Assembly (NCBI GenBank): GCA_030141605.1
Contig: JAQGDQ010000257.1
Span: 188,001 to 252,000 of the forward strand
DNA length: 64,000 nt
Direction of reading: 5' to 3'
Origin: Tubiluchus corallicola
Taxonomy: Eukaryota; Priapulida; Priapulimorpha; Priapulimorphida; Tubiluchidae
Within the stretch, counting starts at the first letter, position 1. Every line of letters begins with the position of its first letter. A program made the translations under genes and the position numbers. A model generated the notes under the pieces. It was not told the DNA's origin. It saw only the letters and a list, made by a program, of their open reading frames with translations, and searched no databases. Shown here one piece after another: positions 22,831-35,400 of this stretch.

Positions 22831-23744
22831 CTTTTGCTTTTTTTAATCACTAAAACAAACAAATATTCATCAATAATAACTTAATCTTATTAGCACGGTT
22901 CAGTATAGTCAAACAGATCTTTGATTTGTTTACTAAAATCGAAGTCACATAGTCTTGTATACGCAGGCAACAAGTATGCAAAAATGTAATATGAAAAGTA
23001 TAGAACAAGATGTACAGCTGCAAAATATTATGTGTTTAGCATGAAACTGTGGTAAAGAAAAGACAATAACGCAAAATCTTCCAGTTTTAATGAGTTGTTA
23101 TTCGTAATTAACGTACAAAACCTTCGTCTATGACGTGGTCGCCTAACTTGAGCTGAAACGGCAGATTTTTCATAATTCAAACCAAAACCACTATTAAAAC
23201 ACACCAATCACTACTCATTAAAAAGTACAACCCACATTTAGTTTAAAATCGTTAGTTAGAAAGCACTTACATGTGTATAATTTTCTTTTTATAATGCACA
23301 AATATTAACGAAACAAAAAATGAAAAATTTTGCTTAACAGCTTGCAGTTGCCTGCTCACCTGGAGTTGAATGTATTGTCACTGTCCTAACATAACAGAAA
23401 AACACATATACATGAAGATTTAATCCAGATACATGTAATTACTTCTTAAAGCAAACCTTTAAATAAATACTTTAAAAGTATTGTAAAATATCAAATATAA
23501 CCTGTTTTAACACATACTTAGTTTTGCAAAGGCAGTAGATGCGAGATTCCAGCTGACTCTTGCAAATTATATGAGAAATACAGAGTGTCATACAAGCACA
23601 AAACTCCTAAATTAGCACTTAGCAATGGTTTTGATCTGTAGCGCAGTGACTCTTTTATATACACAACACACATCCTGCACTGATAGTCAGATAACAATCA
23701 ATGAGCAACATACAAATACCGAATATGGATAAGAGGGCATAAGT

Positions 23745-23980
23745 ACTAAGCAGCTCTCATTCATAAGTGTAAATAAATTTACCATATTAGGACTTGAATA
23801 ATTATACCAATGATTGAAAATGGAAATAGCAGAAACAGGTAAAAACACTAAAAAATTAATTTGATTCAGCAAATACTAAGCAGCTCTCATTCATAAGTGT
23901 AAATAAATTTACCATATTAGGACTTGAATAATTATACCAATGACTGAATATGGAAATGGTAGCAGCAGGTAAAAAAAGAT
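23745..23980. repeat. Two tandem copies of an approximately 130-bp unit
   Basis: Both copies begin near CTAAGCAGCTCTCATTCATA and run through GACTTGAATAATTATACCAA to a GGTAAAAA end. Differences are few and lie mostly at the right ends, so the duplication is recent. Confidence 0.85.
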
Positions 23981-24185
23981 GCAATTAAGTGCTTAGCAAA
24001 CTAAGTGCTGGGATGAAAAAGAATCCAAGATTTTCTTCCCTTCAGTCAAATTTGGTTTCAAAAACGAATTAACTGTGGGCAAGTCAGTGTGACTTGGTTG
24101 TGTTCAAGAAAACTAATGCATGGTTTAAATATAAATTAATGCAAAATTAATGCAGCCATGTTCGTGGATTGGCAATAACTACAAA

Positions 24186-24335
24186 ACACATAATACAGAG
24201 ACCCTTCTACATACCTACCTAAACACATAATACAGAGACCCTTCTACATATCTACCTAAACACATAATACAGAGACCCTTCTACATATCTACCTAACCAC
24301 ATAATACAGAGACCCTTCTACATATCTACCTAGCA
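24186..24335. repeat. 37-bp tandem repeat, 4 copies
   Basis: The unit contains ACACATAATACAGAGACCCT followed by TCTACATATCTACCTA. Copies are nearly identical. Confidence 0.9.
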
Positions 24336-24389
24336 TCTTTAGAAAATCTTTGTTGAAAGAAAATCAGCCACCAAATATGACATAATACA

Positions 24390-24630
24390 CATCTCATTTT
24401 TGCTTATGCAAATATTTGTTTTAAGTTAAATTTTCTAACCAGTCTATTACATTGTGGATTAGTAGATTAGATACCAAGTTCCTACATATAATGATATAAA
24501 CAACATGCATAATTATTTAGATTAGTCATTACTACATTTTGTGATGGGATAGTTCGGAAAATTTAATTAGGATATTTTGCTGAATTTCTTTACAGTAACA
24601 TCAACTGAAACAGAAACTAACAATATATTA
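24390..24630. repeat. Dispersed repeat, copy 2
   Basis: Direct-orientation match to 19583-19790, sharing TTTTGCTTATGCAAATATTT and TTAATTAGGA at the same relative positions. It lies upstream of MICAL. Confidence 0.75.
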
Positions 24631-26716
24631 ATGATAAGATTCGATTGGAAGCTAAAGTCATTAATCATTTACTAAGAGGCACAGATTGATCTATCTAACC
24701 ACAGTCAATCCATAGAAATCAATCACACAAAACGCTGTACATGCAGCTTAACAGTCAAAAGGAAAACACGAAAAGTATTAAGGAAATATTGTCTACAGTC
24801 AATTAACTGACTCCACATTACTCATACTGAAAGCTATCATCCAGCTGCCTTCATAATTCATACATTTTCCTTGTTAACAAGACAATTAGATCACGAAATA
24901 CATCAATCAATGATGACCAATCACTGACAAATTAGCTGAGAATTGAAAATGCTTATCTACAGCAACATCCATTTCACATATAGGATGAGTGACAAAATTC
25001 CTTAAGGAATATCTCCTTCCAGCATTCTTCACGAAAACGGAACACGCTGCTTCACAAATAATTGCCTACATTAAATTTTTATAAACTCATATTAGAAAAA
25101 TTCAACATTTTTACTGCACACTAGTGGTCATCATCAGCAAATATGCAAATAATGATTTAAAATTCAGAACAAAAACAAAACAGAAACGTTGAATTTTTCT
25201 AATAAAAATTTTATAATATAGTGAGTTGTTTATGAAGCAGATATATTGTTTTTGTTTCAAAGAAATGAAAAAACTTTATCAGGAAACACACTGCATTCTC
25301 AGAAGCATTCCATACCGATGCCTCACAAAGAATTTTCTCCATGGGTTTCCTTGTGAGCAATTCTGTTTCCAGCTAGAAGCTGTGTATTCTTTTCAAAGAA
25401 GATTCTGCCAAGTGGAAGAAATGGAGCGAGCACGTTTCTCATGGAATTTACATTAAAATTTAACTGCTTAATTACGTCTTTCTTGTTTGTGTCAACATTC
25501 GGCAGAGAATGTTAGGAGTTTTTAATCTATCTTTTATCAAATAAACAATTTTCTGTTTTACTTGAGACAACAGTGATGGTTATATTTGTAAAAACAAATA
25601 ATTACAACATGGATATTATTACAATCGTTACATATTTATGTTCAAGTGGTTAGTGGTTATTCTAAAAATGAACAGGCTTTCTAACCTGCAAACACATGCG
25701 ACTGAATACTGGACCTAGCTGCTAGCTGGACATGCGTACAAAATCGCACAGTTTCTGTGTGCAATGGATTCTTTTGCTACATTGGTTACTGTGAAAGTAT
25801 AAAAAAAATTCTGATTTTCTTAGAGCAATTCTTCGCATCATCCGTGTGAAATGGGTCTAATATTCTCTCTTTCTCATTGTAATCCCTTATTTTTGAATTA
25901 AAGAAACGATCATAAAACACTACGAAAATGCCATTTTGTCATGTCAACTTTTCCAAAAATAATTTAATATAAAAATTTCCTGTTACTGGAAAACCAAATA
26001 TTATTTCGAAAGCTAGAAAACCTGGTAAAAACTGCTTTTGCACAGCCAATAGAGGCAAAAATCTGCTGCATCTCTATTACTCAAATTCACACTGGACGGA
26101 TGTGCTTATGCAGTAGCAGCAAAATCATCCCAAGTCTCATGTAAAAATCAGCCGATGGTAGCATTGAAAAATCAGCAGATGCCAGTACGGGGGCTGAAGC
26201 AAAGAAATGGCTGAACAAAGAACACAAATATGTAAATATTTACATTCTTCGAATTGTTTATCTTAACTCGGCTATATCATCTTACCACATTTGGTAATAA
26301 AGCAATTAACTCGAACCATGGATATTTGCTGCCTTTGTTGGCATTACTGCACTGACTAGGTGAGCAATGCCCGTGGAAAATAAGAACGGCAGAAGGATCA
26401 TAGGAGTGCATTGTTGAGGAATCATAATTACCATGAAAAATGACTACATGTAAATGTTAAAATTTTATTATAGCATGTATGATTAATATAATATAACTAA
26501 AACTAAAACTGTGCAAACAATATGTGTATATAAATGCATGCCAATGCTCCTGCCATTACTTCACTACTTAACTTCTTCTTCTTTATTTTTCTCTGTCACA
26601 AATGTAAATTTCACGTATAGACAGGTTTTTCTTGCAGTTAGACCAATCTTTGCATCAGACACTGTGTCCCAGTTGACTATATTCTTAGCTTTTGTTTATG
26701 CGTTATAGTCCCTGAT

Positions 26717-27628
26717 AGAATTGTACTGATGCTATGTTGGCGCACTTGTGGAAAATCAACACCAGTAGCCACTAGAATTGTACTGATGCTATGTTGGCGC
26801 ACTTGTGGAAAATAAACACCAGTAGCCACTAGAATTGTACTGATGCTATGTTGGCGCACTTGTGGAAAATAAACACCAGTAGCCACTAGAATTGTACTGA
26901 TGCTATGTTGGCGCACTTGTGGAAAATCAACACCAGTAGCCACTAGAATTGTACTGATGCTATGTTGGCGCACTTGTGGAAAATAAACACCAGTAACCAC
27001 TAGAATTGTACTGATGCTATGTTGGCGCACTTGTGGAAATAAACACCAGTAGCCACTAGAATTGTACTGATGCTATGTTGGCGCACTTGTGGAAAATCAA
27101 CACCAGCAGCCACTAGAATTGTACTGATGCTATGTTGGCGCACTTGTGGAAAATAAACACCAGTAGCCACTAGAATTGTACTGATGCTATGTTGGCGCAC
27201 TTGTGGAAAATCAACACCAGTAGCCACTAGAATTGTACTGATGCTATGTTGGCGCACTTGTGGAAAATAAACACCAGTAGCCACTAGAATTGTACTGATG
27301 CTATGTTGGTGCACTTGTGGAAAATAAACACCAGTAGCCACTAGAATTGTACTGATGCTATGTTGGCACACTTGTGGAAAATAAACACCAGTAGCCACTA
27401 GAATTGTACTGATGCTATGTTGGTGCACTTGTGGAAAATAAACACCAGTAGCCACTAGAATTGTACTGATGCTATGTTGGTGCACTTGTGGAAAATAAAC
27501 ACCAGTAGCCACTAGAATTGTACTAATGCTATGTTGGTGCACTTGTGGAAAATAAACACCAGTAGCCGCTAGAATTGTACTGATGCTATGTTGGTGCACT
27601 TGTGGAAAATAAACACCAGTAGCCACTA
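26717..27628. repeat. 57-bp minisatellite, 16 copies
   Basis: The unit starts AGAATTGTACTGATGCTATG and ends CACCAGTAGCCACT. Variation is at a few sites (GGCGCAC/GGTGCAC, AATCAACACC/AATAAACACC). The period of 57 keeps the minus strand open, giving 19-residue repeats that look like a protein. One copy near 27037 has lost one base and shifts the frame, and no splice or start context supports a gene. It lies between the MICAL 5' end and the HEAT-repeat gene. Confidence 0.95.
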
Positions 27629-30600
27629 GTAATCACTAATCAGAACCCCGATGAAAATGCAGCAGTTGCAAATTTTCTTTTGCATGTTATTATTTTCTAC
27701 TACAAACTACTGAAGCCTAGAATACAGCTGGTGAAAGTCTGATGAACTCTAGACATCAAACAGCCGTCTCTGTTGCCAAGATGTCAGAAGCATGCGCCGT
27801 TACACGTCAATCAACACACTACAAGCAAAAACTTCAAAATGCGTGGCATTGCTGTTACAGAGCGACTTTCACCAACAGATCACACGCTTCATGATTAGAA
27901 GTTTTATACATGCTGACGGCTCTTAGTCACAAACACAGAATTGTACTCAAGAAAAAAATAAACTCATGTGACATCTTTGCGAAGTAAACATCTTTGTGCA
28001 ACCTAAAGAAGATATCTTTTTTAGTTCCACCCCTGGTAGCTAAAGAAACCGAAGAAGTGGCTTGGCTTCACTCATGCACATCTGGTAGTTTACTTATACT
28101 CCCACTATAAACACTTTAATGATGACTTACCTAATTACGAAGCCAATAACAAGATTCTTCTGCTTGAAAGAACAGCTCCATTTAAGACATAATTAGTCTT
28201 AAATAAGTAGTGGTCTACATGTTATGGCAAGCTTTTTTCTCTAAAAAATTAAATTGACACTTAAGATTAAAACACTCTGTACGTTCTACAAATTCATTAG
28301 ATTGATTTTAACAACATCTTAAAATGCATTCATTTAAATTGTATTTTTTATGAATTATTTCTAATTTTAAATGTTTTTAAATTTTATGTTTTCAATGAAT
28401 TTTAACTGTATTTTATTGTTCAGCGTGCTGAGATTTTAAATGATTTAGTGTGCTATATAAATAAATTTTACATTACGTTAAATTACATTTTATTTTGATT
28501 TTCTAGCACAACAGTTAAAATTTTCATTAATTCATTGTCTTCACAAAGATCACTCAATAATTAATGATGCCAGCTAATCACATATAACAAAGAAACTGTA
28601 GTTAATTAGTAATATAAATGGGCATGGATCACGCATGTTTAAAGCTCCATAGGTAGGATTTCCTGGCTACTGCTGTTACTCACAGCATGTCTTCTTTACA
28701 AATCACTGGACTCACTAAGTGTCTCTCTAGGAGAGGAAATGATTCATGCTACCGGGTAGTCTGAAACATGTTACCACTGAAGAACACTTGAAGGTAAAAC
28801 TAAGAACAACCAGATACACAACAAAACCAAACTTGTTTAAAATTATTTTTTAAAAAGCTGCAAGGGAGACTGAAAATGTGCTCCTCATATTATAAAAATA
28901 CTACAAGCAGGATTTCAATTAATTTTTTTATAGTATAGTAATTTATGTCTATGCATTATATCTATATGTATATATTATATCTATGCATTACACGAGAGTA
29001 ACCATTTCATATCTAAGTTCAACTCTAGGTTGAATGGCTATGAGTATCAACTATCTATAGATAATGACACTAGTGCTCTGCACGTTGTATGGACCACAAA
29101 TTTATCCTATTACTCGCACGTTTTCTGTTTACAAATACACTTAATCCACCTTAGCTAGCACTCGATTTACTCACTTGAATTTTCATGATGACGTAAAGCA
29201 ATAGTTTAAACACCGTAACAAAGTAAACAAGGTCCCTGTCTTCTGGCATACAGTATAACTAATAATTTTTTTACGTTGAGCTTTTGACTTGACCTTCTTT
29301 GTTGTCTTTTTTGCTTATAAGTGATTGTAAACATAACACTGCATACTGGAAAGTTAAAACCTCATGACCTTGACCTATAAACAACACAGTAAAGGCCTCT
29401 CTATGCTGAGTAAAGGTACAGGAGCAACAAGTCTGATTATTAGAAATTGTCAAATCATTTTCAAGCTTCTTAGCATTTTACAAAACGTAGGATTGGATAA
29501 TTGAACAATGAAGGTAAATGTCATTTTCATAATGCTGGAATGAACATGTCAAGGGCTGATTAGGCACTTTGAATCGACCTTCCTCTTTCTTCCCCTATAC
29601 TGGATTGCAATGAGGACTTTCACTCCAACAAAGTTCACTAAATTTCTCTAAGTTAACCGTCAAAACCAATCTTAGTAAGTAAACCAAATTAGCTCAAGAA
29701 ATCTTGTTAATGACAGTGTTCCATAATTACACTTATTAAACCTCTTTTTTGTTTGGTCAGCTAGAACAAATAACTAAAGTCAGCAAACACTAACTGTTAC
29801 ACTATGAGTTTCGGCGTGACACCAAGTTATGGTCAACACTGTGTTACAATTACACGATGCACTGTAAACAAAAACTGGAGTTACAAACTCAATGTAACCA
29901 ACACAATAAACTTACTTAAGTAATTAATGCAAAAGAGTACAGAGAATTGTTAGGGTGAAACATTTTGAGCCTTCCCACTTTTTCTAATGCTCACTTTATG
30001 CAATAAACTTTGGCAGCACGGTTGTTACTCGTTTATGGCACGTGAGTAGTTACTGTTACAAGTTCCTTTATTCAAAAGTAAATTGTCACTGTCATAAATT
30101 TGCAATTTTTACTGTTATTTCGCCACTTGTAACGTGCTGCAATTCTGATCTGTACTAAAGCTCATGGGCCCTGGGCAGTGCCTTAGTAGAGCCCCCACTC
30201 TCTTTCTGGTTTAACATAATTAGAAATTTAAAAAATTTTAACACATTTTAAAAACTAACACATGTACGTATGTATTTTGGAATTTAAGTCAAAACTGGAT
30301 ATATTACTTGTATTTACTACAATTCAGTACACTGCAAGAGGAAAGATGGTGTTCAGCAAAAAGGACTACTCAATGTGGAGGGAGGGGAAATTGTGGCAAG
30401 ACTGGAATCTTATCATCAAAGTTAGTCCATTATCAATACATAAAATAAGACACTGAACCGGTAGAGATACCTTAGCTCTGTTTGGTGTCTCTCAGTGAGG
30501 TAAATACTCAAATCAGTATAATATTATGGCAAAAGTAACCACACAGAGCAGAACCCTAATCTACTTGCAGGAATTTGTCATACATTTCAGAACACATTAT

Positions 30601-30899
30601 AAATAAGATGTTCTATTCCACAACGTTTTTATAGATATGTTTGAAATGTTATAAAACATTAAATAAACAATACATCTCTTAACAGCACAAGAAAATGGAA
30701 AACATACAGCATTTCACTGTGCTGTATAGATAATTATACTGTCTGTTAGATTTTCTATTTCACTCAAAACTTTGGTCTTTTTTAATTTTAACTTTTTTTA
30801 TTTTATATATTTGTTATATCAACATTTTGTGTGATTCTGAAGGATCTTTTTACCTTCTGACAGAGCAAGCAAACTGTTTGCCTTTTATAACAAAACTTG
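27629..30899. other. Intergenic sequence with a LINE 3' fragment
   Basis: AT-rich spacer between MICAL and the HEAT-repeat gene. Apart from the LINE end near 28190-28490, I see no gene or clear repeat. Open frames are short and unlike known families. Confidence 0.5.
28190..28490 (+). mobile_element. LINE 3' terminal fragment (CR1/L2-like), copy 1
   Basis: It contains TTCAGCGTGCTGAGATTTTA and ends in GCTATATAAATAAATTTTAC followed by ACATT-type pentamers. The reverse complement of 48000-48160 has almost the same sequence and the same tail. A short tandem tail after TATATAAATAAA is typical of CR1/L2-type LINE 3' ends. No coding part remains here. Confidence 0.7.
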
Positions 30900-31625
30900 G
30901 GCGCTATTACACTTTCGCACCGCCTAGCTTTTTCTAGGTTATTACTCGTTTTTAGGCTCGTACGTCATCATTCTATTATTCTTACGTCATCAGTGAATGT
31001 TTCCGCTAATCTAATTGTAATTTAATCATATATTTAGGTATAATTACCAATAATTACGCTGTATTCACAGTTCTACACGTATCGCCATCTTGTTTGTGTG
31101 TGTAGTCACGTGACGAATTTCGTACTAGTTTATGCGTTATCAGGGCCTAGCTTAAAAGCACGTGACACACTTTCATCTTCACCGCATTTACGAAATAAAG
31201 AAAAAACCTTTACTTTTTTTATAATCTAATAGTAATAACACTACAGTAATAAATAAAATTAATGATAAATAACTGTAGTCGTCTAAAATAATTTCCTCGT
31301 ATATGCCAGCTAGGGTCCCGTGGCTGCAACCCTAATAATCATAAATTATGCGAAGAAACTAAAAATACATGTTAAGGGCCACATCGTCACTGCGCGAGAG
31401 CGATTGCGCATTAGTGGTGTAAACACAGTTATGCACGTAGAGCTTTTTGCGTAATGCCGGCGGTAAGTAATGTATGATTTTAATCTGGAATTATAAAGCG
31501 TAAAAAGCAATAATATTATGGGAATATGGTGTATATTACGCCTGTTGGTCTGCTTTCTGGCCTGCAGGCGTGAAAAGAACCAATAGGCCAGGAAAAGCTA
31601 GGCGGTGCGAAAGTGTAATAGCGCC
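30900..31625. mobile_element. MITE with long inverted repeats and a perfect 9-bp target duplication (Mutator-like?)
   Basis: The left end GGCGCTATTACACTTTCGCA continues to about 37 bp and is matched at the right by its reverse complement (ends TGCGAAAGTGTAATAGCGCC). CAAAACTTG flanks both sides exactly (30891-30899 and 31626-31634). A 9-bp duplication and long repeats beginning GG fit Mutator-like elements, but the class is inferred. At 726 bp there is no transposase. It lies about 0.85 kb upstream of the HEAT-repeat gene. Confidence 0.92.
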
Positions 31626-31634
31626 CAAAACTTG

Positions 31635-32478
31635 TGCCAAAAGCACACCATGACCTACGGTGCCTTGCAGTTAATTAATGTCTTTGTCTATTTGGAAACC
31701 TATTTATTATTAGAAACTAACAAAATTTACACATTACCATTAAATAGGTTTACAATAATTATGATGGAAATACTGAAATAAAATTGTTAACATAAAAAGT
31801 CATATCATAAATATTTATGTAACTAATTACAGAATTGTAATAACGTATCGCTACATAGAACAGTGCAGGTTGGTGGCAAAGTCAATAATAATACTGCTCG
31901 ACTGAAAATGACTAAAACCATCATAATCGTGGACTCACTGCACGTACACTTTCGAGAAAAAAACAGTACAAAATGCTGAACAGGCATTAAAATCTTACCA
32001 TAATTACTACAGTCTACAGACTTGTAAGAAAACACAACAGGGATTCCCACCAGAATGATTATCATACCTTTATAATAACTGTTGATTGTAATTGGCTAGT
32101 AAAGACTTATTGCCTACTACTGACCCAACACGTCTCTGAACTTTCATACTTTTTTCAACAGTTAGAATCATGTTAGTTAATGCAAGCAACCACTGTATTA
32201 GACTGATATTAATGCAGCAAAATAATTAACCACATTTTGAAACCTTTTATAAATTTACCTTGAACACAAATAGTTTACCTTTTCATTTTCCATGCCAGTA
32301 TTTCTTCAAAATATTTTGAACACTGAAAAACTGAGTATCCATCGTGTGTTGCTTTATTATTGCAAAAACAAAAACTCAAAACGTGAAATTTCACCCTAAC
32401 TTTCACTTCGGGCGTGATGTCTAGTGGATTGTATGCATGCGCCACCTTTGTTTATATAGTTTATTTATTTTCCGTTAG
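31635..32478. promoter_or_regulatory. Upstream region of the HEAT-repeat gene
   Basis: This AT-rich interval should hold the promoter of the plus-strand gene starting at 32479. A TTTCCGTTAG directly before the ATG could be a splice acceptor of a 5' UTR intron, or chance. ATGGCG at the start also resembles a YY1-type site. No TATA box with convincing spacing was found. Confidence 0.35.
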
Positions 32479-35400
32479 ATGGCGACAAATAGTTTACTGG
32501 AAAACAAAATGTCAGCTCCCACATTGAAACTTTTGTGCTCAAAGCAGAAACTTGAAAGAGACCGTGGGCTTGTCCAGCTTAATAAATTTTTAAACGAATC
32601 TGACGCTGAAACGTGCACGTTATTTAAAATCGAATTGCTAAAGGTTTTAAGTGATGATTGTTTAGACTGGGAAAGTAAACATGGTTCATTATTGGGAGCT
32701 AAAGTTTTGTTACTGCATATGCAGAAAAATCCTGATAATTTGTCGCAAGACGACCTGAAGGAATTTGGAGAAATACTTAAAAATCGGGCTTTGACATTGC
32801 TCACCGATGAAGAGGCTCGTGTGCGATTGGCATCAGGTATAACTTCAGGAAGTAGTCTCTGTTCAATGTCATTTTTCATGTTCTGTTTGCTCTACAATCA
32901 AGAAATATGTTCCTTTACATTGTAGCAACATTGACATTCTAATCATGTCATTAAGCATGAGGGTAGTTTGCAGTCTACATGATTCCCGTGGAATCATTAG
33001 AAAGTTTGTCACAGTACAATAAGCTCGTTTAAACTACTGCTGTTGATATGAACAGTTCGTAATAAAGTGAATTAGTCAACTTGGACTTGTCACTTGCGTA
33101 GTGCAATTTAGCAAGGTCTCGATCAGGTGAGGGTAATATTAGAGTTGGCATGGGGTTTACTAAGAAGCCTAAGTTAGGCAAAACGAAATTGTCGGTAAAA
33201 AAATTTTCTGACCAGCAGTCAGTTCCATCTGCTCTCCTCCCCTCCTTATGTCTTATTGAAGGTGGTTATATGTATTTATGTATAATGTTGTGTGGACGTA
33301 AATGCAGTCAAGACACCTCTCTGGCCATGTCATAAGTCATTTATTTCACATTACACATTTACAATAGTTTCATGTACAATATATGGTGAAAGGGCCTACA
33401 ATGTACATGTATAATACAAATAGGTTTTTGTTTCTGCACAAGAAAAGCCTACAAATTGGTTTTTATTTCTGCGCAAGAAAAACCTCAAACACGGTTCACC
33501 TACATACAAATGTAAGTGTGTTGCGGGCAATCAAAAAGCAGGGCTTGTTAGACTGTTCCACACTGCGAAAAAAAGTAATGAAAATAAGCTGAAAATTTGA
33601 AGTGAATCGTATGATAAAGAAAATATTTAGTGTTTCAGAATGGAATGATATAATGAATGAAGCTTATATATGAGATGATATAAAAGATAGAAAGACTATT
33701 ATTTGTTAAAATATTAGGCATGTGCATATGCAAATTAAGATAACTTGATAAAGATACCTGGATTGTTTTACCACCACTGTGAGAATGGATACTGATAGAA
33801 GTTTTGATTACTCACTGGTATTTACTTAAAATTTGATTTTTTAGGTTTTTTTTAAATGTAGTAATATATCTGCTATTTTTTGCGGATTGACAAATCTCAT
33901 TCTGGACTTTTGGTCCCTGAAATATTATAAAATGTTTAGCTATGTTGGTTCTACAGAAAGGCACAATGTATTGATTATATTTTGTATTATGTCTCTTAGA
34001 TTGTATATTGTCAATTGACTGGAATTGCAAAAAAACTTAGGAAATAGTCTATTATTACATTTATACATAAACACTGCAATATTTAATCTAATTAAATCAT
34101 CTAATTGCATAATGCTACATTCACAGTAACGAAGTAAAGGTACTTCACTACACTTCTTTAGGCCATACATTAACCTTAAAAATTTGTGTTGCAACGTTTT
34201 TAAGCATTTCAGTTTAGATGGATATGTGGGGCCCCAAATAATGCTGCAGTAATTGAGATAAGGTAAAACCAGACTATTATACAGGATTAGTAAGTTTTCT
34301 TTCGAACGACTGTGTTTGATATGAGTAATGATGCCTATATTTTTAGCAATTTTGAGTCTGATGTAAGAGATATGTGTTTGCCAGTCTAAGTGTTCATGTA
34401 TGACTATAGATGTAGATTCTTAGGATACTTACAATAATCTGCCTGCCATGGTGATTGCCGTATCATCCGTAGTAGAGTTTAAATCTTTAATCAACAATTA
34501 TTTCATGGAAAAATATGTGCTTTCCATGAGTGTACTCACTTAACCCCTAATTATGACAGTGTAATAGAATGTTAGGCATTTATTGTTAATAATGAGTTTT
34601 GTTCTTTACTGTTAATAATGCGTTCGGTTTTTTCCCATCTCAGCCATCATAATAACTAGATCCTTTCCTTGGTTAGATGCTGAACATTGACTTGCAATCT
34701 CCTGAACTGTACAAAAAAAGTATCAAGGCAACACTAACTGTTTATTATTGTTTGCTTTAATAGGCGAAGTTTTGGGAGCATTATGTCAAGTATTCGGCTT
34801 AGAAATGTATATAAGTATCAAAGATGTTGTTTTGGATCTTGTTCAGTCAAACCTAGACAGACATATTCATTCTGATGACGATATTGCTGAACAGAAACAC
34901 AAAGATGTGCTCGTACAGAAACTGGTTGGACCTGGGGAGGAAACGGTAACGGCAGTTTTGACATTTTCATATTTTCCTATATAAATAACATTATCATTCC
35001 ATTAATAATAATTAACCATTAATATCTGACAAAGTTAAAATGACTGAGTTTATTTACGATCATTGACTAATTAACATTGGATTCAGATGCTACTGAATTT
35101 ATTAAAGAACACTTTCGATTGGCTAGCGGGTTTCTTTACAGTGATATGTATTGTTAATAGTCAGATTCAAAATTCATTTTAACAACTTCCCATTAGCACT
35201 GTTGCTAAGCTCCAAAACTAATCTTTTCCCGAGAAAGGTCCCCTGTTTTCAGAAATCCATTTTTTGGCAGAAAGTAATCTTTGCTTAGGATGCTGAATAC
35301 ATTTTTCATCAATTAATTCCTGCTTTAAGTGCTAAGTCTATTTTTGGCTCAAAATAACTTCTGCTTAGAATGCTAAAAAACGTTGCTGACAGACAGTTAT

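Larger units (their letters stand above)
22852..26716. other. MICAL upstream region; no further coding gene recognised
   Basis: This should hold the MICAL promoter and non-coding 5' exons. One candidate exon lies near 23361-23388, between a minus-strand TATGTTAG acceptor and a CTCCAG/GTGAGC donor, but it is only about 27 bp and unproven. The rest is AT-rich with short tandem repeats (listed separately) and an imperfect inverted repeat pair near 25073-25107 and 25188-25218. Open frames here are short and show no family resemblance. Confidence 0.5.

Noticed and set aside
25073-25218. Hairpin-forming inverted repeat as a non-coding RNA
   Set aside because: The arms are AT-rich and imperfect with no promoter signal. 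A small decayed MITE is equally likely.
26677-27626. Two open frames of 117 and 208 residues made of 19-residue repeats
   Set aside because: They arise because the minisatellite period (57) is a multiple of three. There is no start or splice context, and a single-base deletion near 27037 breaks the frame.
32475-32879. 134-residue minus-strand open frame
   Set aside because: Exact antisense shadow of exon 1 of the HEAT-repeat gene, which has matching splice phase to later exons.
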